Shown: positions 62,582-64,000 of the stretch, in pieces | Layout: each line of letters starts with the position of its first letter | Position numbering within the stretch: the stretch's first letter is position 1 | Origin: Sinohyriopsis cumingii | Taxonomy: Eukaryota > Mollusca > Bivalvia > Unionida > Unionidae | Direction: 5' to 3' | Length of the DNA stretch: 64,000 nt | Assembly (NCBI GenBank): GCA_028554795.2 | Contig: JAPYKE020000267.1 | Span: forward strand, 496,001-560,000 | Notes under the pieces: model-generated | Told to the model about the DNA's origin: nothing | What the model saw: the letters and a program-made list of their open reading frames with translations, nothing else | Databases searched by the model: none | Program-made: the position numbers and the translations under genes

Positions 62582-63607
62582 AATACATACATACATTCGT
62601 CTTTCCATTCAAGGTAACTTCCATGCAGGCATTCATAAATGTATGCTTACATACATGCATGCGCAAATACACACATTCTTACACAATGTATGCATGAACA
62701 CAAGAATACATAATTGCATACATACCCACATACGCTCATTCATATATACATACATACATGCAAAAATACATAAAAAGAATGTATTTCTTCCGTGTCATTT
62801 TGTCCTTTGTTTTATTTTGATATTTATCTTTTTTCTAATTTACAAATACACATGGATGAGAATAATATGTCCGTAGCTGTTCTGTGTATTGATTTTCGTA
62901 AGATAATGAAGGGTAGAAGAGACTATGATACTTTTAGAGGTCTATGTTTTAGGATTTGTTTGCCAGGCTGCAAAAAGATATGACTTTAAGGGTGTTTTCT
63001 CCTTATATATCAATACGATTTCTTTCTCTTGCAGATGCAGCTGTGAAAAGAGGACTAGGTGAAATAATTGCCCACAATGACGTAGAACACAAAATAGACG
63101 AGATGAACCAACTCATGAAGGAAGTGATTGTGGTATTAAAATCACACATGCACATTTGATTATCCTCAGACATCACAATCATAATTAGTTGAACGCATTG
63201 TTTCATCATCTTTATACTATGTTTGAGCCATGAAAAGATGTAGAATTTTATAAGTATTGAGCTTAAAGAAATAGTTATACTGCGTCATCACAAGGCAGAC
63301 CAGAATAAACACTATGGAAATTATCATAAACAGTAACATAAGCATCAACAACAGCTGTAGAGCATTGAATTATTGTTATTCTGTATTAGACATGATATCT
63401 GGAGTCAACATCAGTCGTAGCAGTAGTAATTATTGTTTTTGACTGGCTGCTGTAGTTGAAAATATTTAAATTTGTACAGTTTTAGAATATGTATTTATCC
63501 ATGCATTGTTCTTAAGCTGCCATTCTTCTGTAAATTACAGGAAGTTCCCTTTGCCAGAAGTGAACCTGAAATAAAAATAGCTCTTGCAAAGAGGTCTGTC
63601 GAAGAGG
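54452..63607 (+). CDS. multi-exon gene of alternating A/B coiled-coil cassettes, 3' end outside window
   Basis: Twelve coding exons were identified: a first exon with a membrane or signal segment, then alternating B and A exons. Entries for each follow. Each junction is GT-AG. A exons leave in phase 0 after VIE or VIV; B exons enter in phase 0 and leave in phase 1. An A+B pair is 150, 156, 159 or 165 nt, always a multiple of three, so pairs can be gained, lost or skipped without a frameshift. The A core reads [20 protein letters not shown] then NQLMKEVIE, with hydrophobic residues at 4-3 spacing (V, I, M, M, V), which suggests a coiled coil. B exons are charged and helical in composition (E-V-P then ARNE...ALAKRS.EE). 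With its N-terminal hydrophobic segment the product is probably a secreted or type II membrane protein with a repetitive rod. I recognise no family. Frame conservation and splice sites are seen; expression and function are unknown. Confidence 0.8.
55000..55066 (+). CDS. exon 2: B cassette, divergent
   Basis: The acceptor AAATTACAG is the one used by all later B exons. The 67 nt encode [20 protein letters not shown] and DK plus one base, ending before GTAAGA. It is the most diverged B copy, lacking the EVP start of the others. Confidence 0.75.
55346..55418 (+). repeat. (CATA)n in intron 2
   Basis: About 70 bp of ACAT/CATA tetranucleotide lie upstream of the first complete A exon. A conserved block follows (GGATGAGAATGA ... 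TTTTAGGATTTGTTTGCCA, about 55510-55626) that precedes every A exon. Confidence 0.95.
55693..55790 (+). CDS. exon 3: A cassette
   Basis: The acceptor is CTCTAGCAG; a second AG six bases downstream would start the exon at 55699. The 98-nt form with the base carried over encodes [20 protein letters not shown] then [13 protein letters not shown]. The donor is GTATAA. AQNDVIN differs from the AHNDVEH of later copies. Confidence 0.85.
56200..56266 (+). CDS. exon 4: B cassette
   Basis: The acceptor is AAATTACAG. The 67 nt encode [20 protein letters not shown] and ED plus a base, then donor GTAAGC. It belongs to the long B type (22 codons plus one base). Confidence 0.85.
56267..58235 (+). other. intron 4, no module copy found
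   Basis: This is the longest intron found in the array region (2.6 kb including the CATA tract). It holds mostly unique AT-rich sequence, with no A or B copy and no other recognisable feature. It separates the first A/B pair from the densely duplicated part of the locus. Confidence 0.6.
58236..58599 (+). repeat. (CATA)n microsatellite, large
   Basis: About 360 bp of CATA tetranucleotide with CAGA, TATA, CATG and TAAA variant units. Long open frames on both strands are translations of the repeat. It precedes the conserved block (58600-58790) and the A exon at 58862. Confidence 0.97.
58862..58953 (+). CDS. exon 5: A cassette, type 2
   Basis: The upstream AG seen in other copies is changed (TTGCATATGCAG), so only the downstream acceptor (58860-58861) works. 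The 92 nt encode [20 protein letters not shown] then [11 protein letters not shown] with the carried G. The donor is GTATAC. Confidence 0.85.
59360..59417 (+). CDS. exon 6: B cassette, short type
   Basis: The acceptor is AAATTACAG. The 58 nt encode [19 protein letters not shown] plus one base, then donor GTAAGA. It is three codons shorter than the long B type but keeps the same phases, so the 9-nt difference is in frame. Confidence 0.85.
59724..59820 (+). repeat. (AT)n microsatellite in intron 6
   Basis: About 95 bp of TA dinucleotide. The flanking sequence TCATGGATTCAAGCAAGAAC (59672) recurs before the shorter tract at 62541-62577, so both lie at the same point of the duplicated unit. Confidence 0.95.
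60266..60363 (+). CDS. exon 7: A cassette, type 1
   Basis: A strong acceptor, TTTCTTTCTCTTGCAG, precedes it, with a second AG six bases on. The 98 nt with the carried T encode [20 protein letters not shown] then [13 protein letters not shown]. The donor is GTATTA. Confidence 0.85.
60772..60838 (+). CDS. exon 8: B cassette, long type
   Basis: The acceptor is AAATTACAG. The 67 nt encode [20 protein letters not shown] and EE plus one base, then donor GTAAGC. Confidence 0.85.
61131..61310 (+). repeat. (CATA)n microsatellite in intron 8
   Basis: About 160 bp of CATA tetranucleotide with variants. Its left flank (ACAGTTATATGTATAAATAC) recurs at about 63876, before the tract that begins at 63897. 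Confidence 0.97.
61550..61641 (+). CDS. exon 9: A cassette, type 2
   Basis: The single usable acceptor is CATATGCAG, as in the exon at 58862. The 92 nt encode [20 protein letters not shown] then [11 protein letters not shown]. The donor is GTATAA. Confidence 0.85.
62050..62107 (+). CDS. exon 10: B cassette, short type
   Basis: The acceptor is ACATTACAG. The 58 nt encode [19 protein letters not shown] plus one base, then GTAAGA. It differs from the 59360 copy at K/E and K/R. Confidence 0.85.
62541..62577 (+). repeat. (AT)n microsatellite in intron 10
   Basis: About 36 bp of TA dinucleotide at the position matching the longer tract at 59724-59820. Tract length therefore differs between duplicate units. 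Confidence 0.95.
63035..63132 (+). CDS. exon 11: A cassette, type 1
   Basis: The acceptor is TTTCTTTCTCTTGCAG. The 98 nt with the carried A encode [20 protein letters not shown] then [13 protein letters not shown]. The donor is GTATTA. It follows a short B exon ending in A, so the junction residue is Asn or, with the downstream acceptor, Thr. Confidence 0.85.
63541..63607 (+). CDS. exon 12: B cassette, long type
   Basis: The acceptor is AAATTACAG. The 67 nt encode [20 protein letters not shown] and EE plus one base, then GTAAGC. This is the last cassette inside the window. The phase-1 end requires a further A exon beyond the right edge. Confidence 0.85.
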
Positions 63608-63896
63608 GTAAGCTTATATATACTATAATATACTGCTTGTATCTAGGCTACCTGTTATGGTGTATGTAAATAAACTATCATTATTCAAGTTGCTGGTCAG
63701 TTTGACCTTGCTGGATCAAAACGGCATGCGCAACATGTATGAAAAGAACGTGATACATATACTGACATATATTTCAGCTCTTGCTGAACATATGGTATGT
63801 CTACCGAAAATGATGTTTTCTGATATATTATCGTTGTTGTGAAGTCAGTTATATTACAAATGGTGATAACGTAGACAGTTATATGTATAAATACTA

Positions 63897-64000
63897 CCAT
63901 ACATACATAGATACATAGATACAGACATACATACATACATACATACATACATACATACATACATACATACATACATGCATACATACATGCATACATACAT
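63897..64000 (+). repeat. (CATA)n microsatellite, cut by window edge
   Basis: CATA tetranucleotide runs to the last base. By analogy with 61131-61310 it should be followed by a conserved block and another type 2 A exon. Confidence 0.95.

Overview
The window looks like gene-poor nuclear DNA from a mollusc, most likely a cephalopod such as an octopus. This is inferred from AT-rich sequence, many (AT)n, (TC)n and (CATA)n microsatellites, tRNA-derived SINEs with a mollusc-type body, a DNA transposon family of the kind seen in many invertebrates, and short exons with GT-AG boundaries in large introns. No bacterial-style gene organisation is present. Most long open frames are microsatellite translations or chance frames. 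All alignments were made by eye, so no identity percentages are given except where bases were counted.

Layout. 1-500: one candidate internal exon with an FG-GAP/Ca-binding-like motif. 0.5-13.5 kb: no gene seen. 13.5-17.1 kb: two tRNA-derived SINEs of one family in opposite orientation. 18.9-19.2 kb: a MITE with long terminal inverted repeats. 21.2-22.3 kb: a 5'-truncated, frameshifted RTE-like non-LTR retrotransposon. 23.07-23.23 kb: a foldback repeat. 23.47-25.87 kb: an apparently full-length 2.4-kb DNA transposon with CACTGG termini, a TAA target duplication and a transposase with a DDE/C2C/H pattern, broken by a 2-bp AT expansion. 26.4-48.9 kb: repeats only. These include three diverged copies of a large unclassified dispersed repeat, two (AAC)n-tailed SINEs, a 317-bp tandem duplication and long AT tracts. 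50.2-50.4 kb: a nested inverted repeat.

The most interesting locus is at 52.6-64.0 kb on the + strand. A TATA box and a putative 5'UTR exon lead to a coding exon (54452-54595) with a signal peptide or signal anchor, followed by at least eleven small exons. These alternate between two classes, A (92 or 98 nt) and B (67 or 58 nt). Every splice junction keeps frame: A exons enter in phase 1 and leave in phase 0, B exons enter in phase 0 and leave in phase 1. The cassettes encode a repeated, probably coiled-coil, protein. They and their introns are duplicated as a 2.7-2.8 kb higher-order unit with (CATA)n and (AT)n tracts at repeated positions. The gene runs off the right edge. I do not recognise the protein family.
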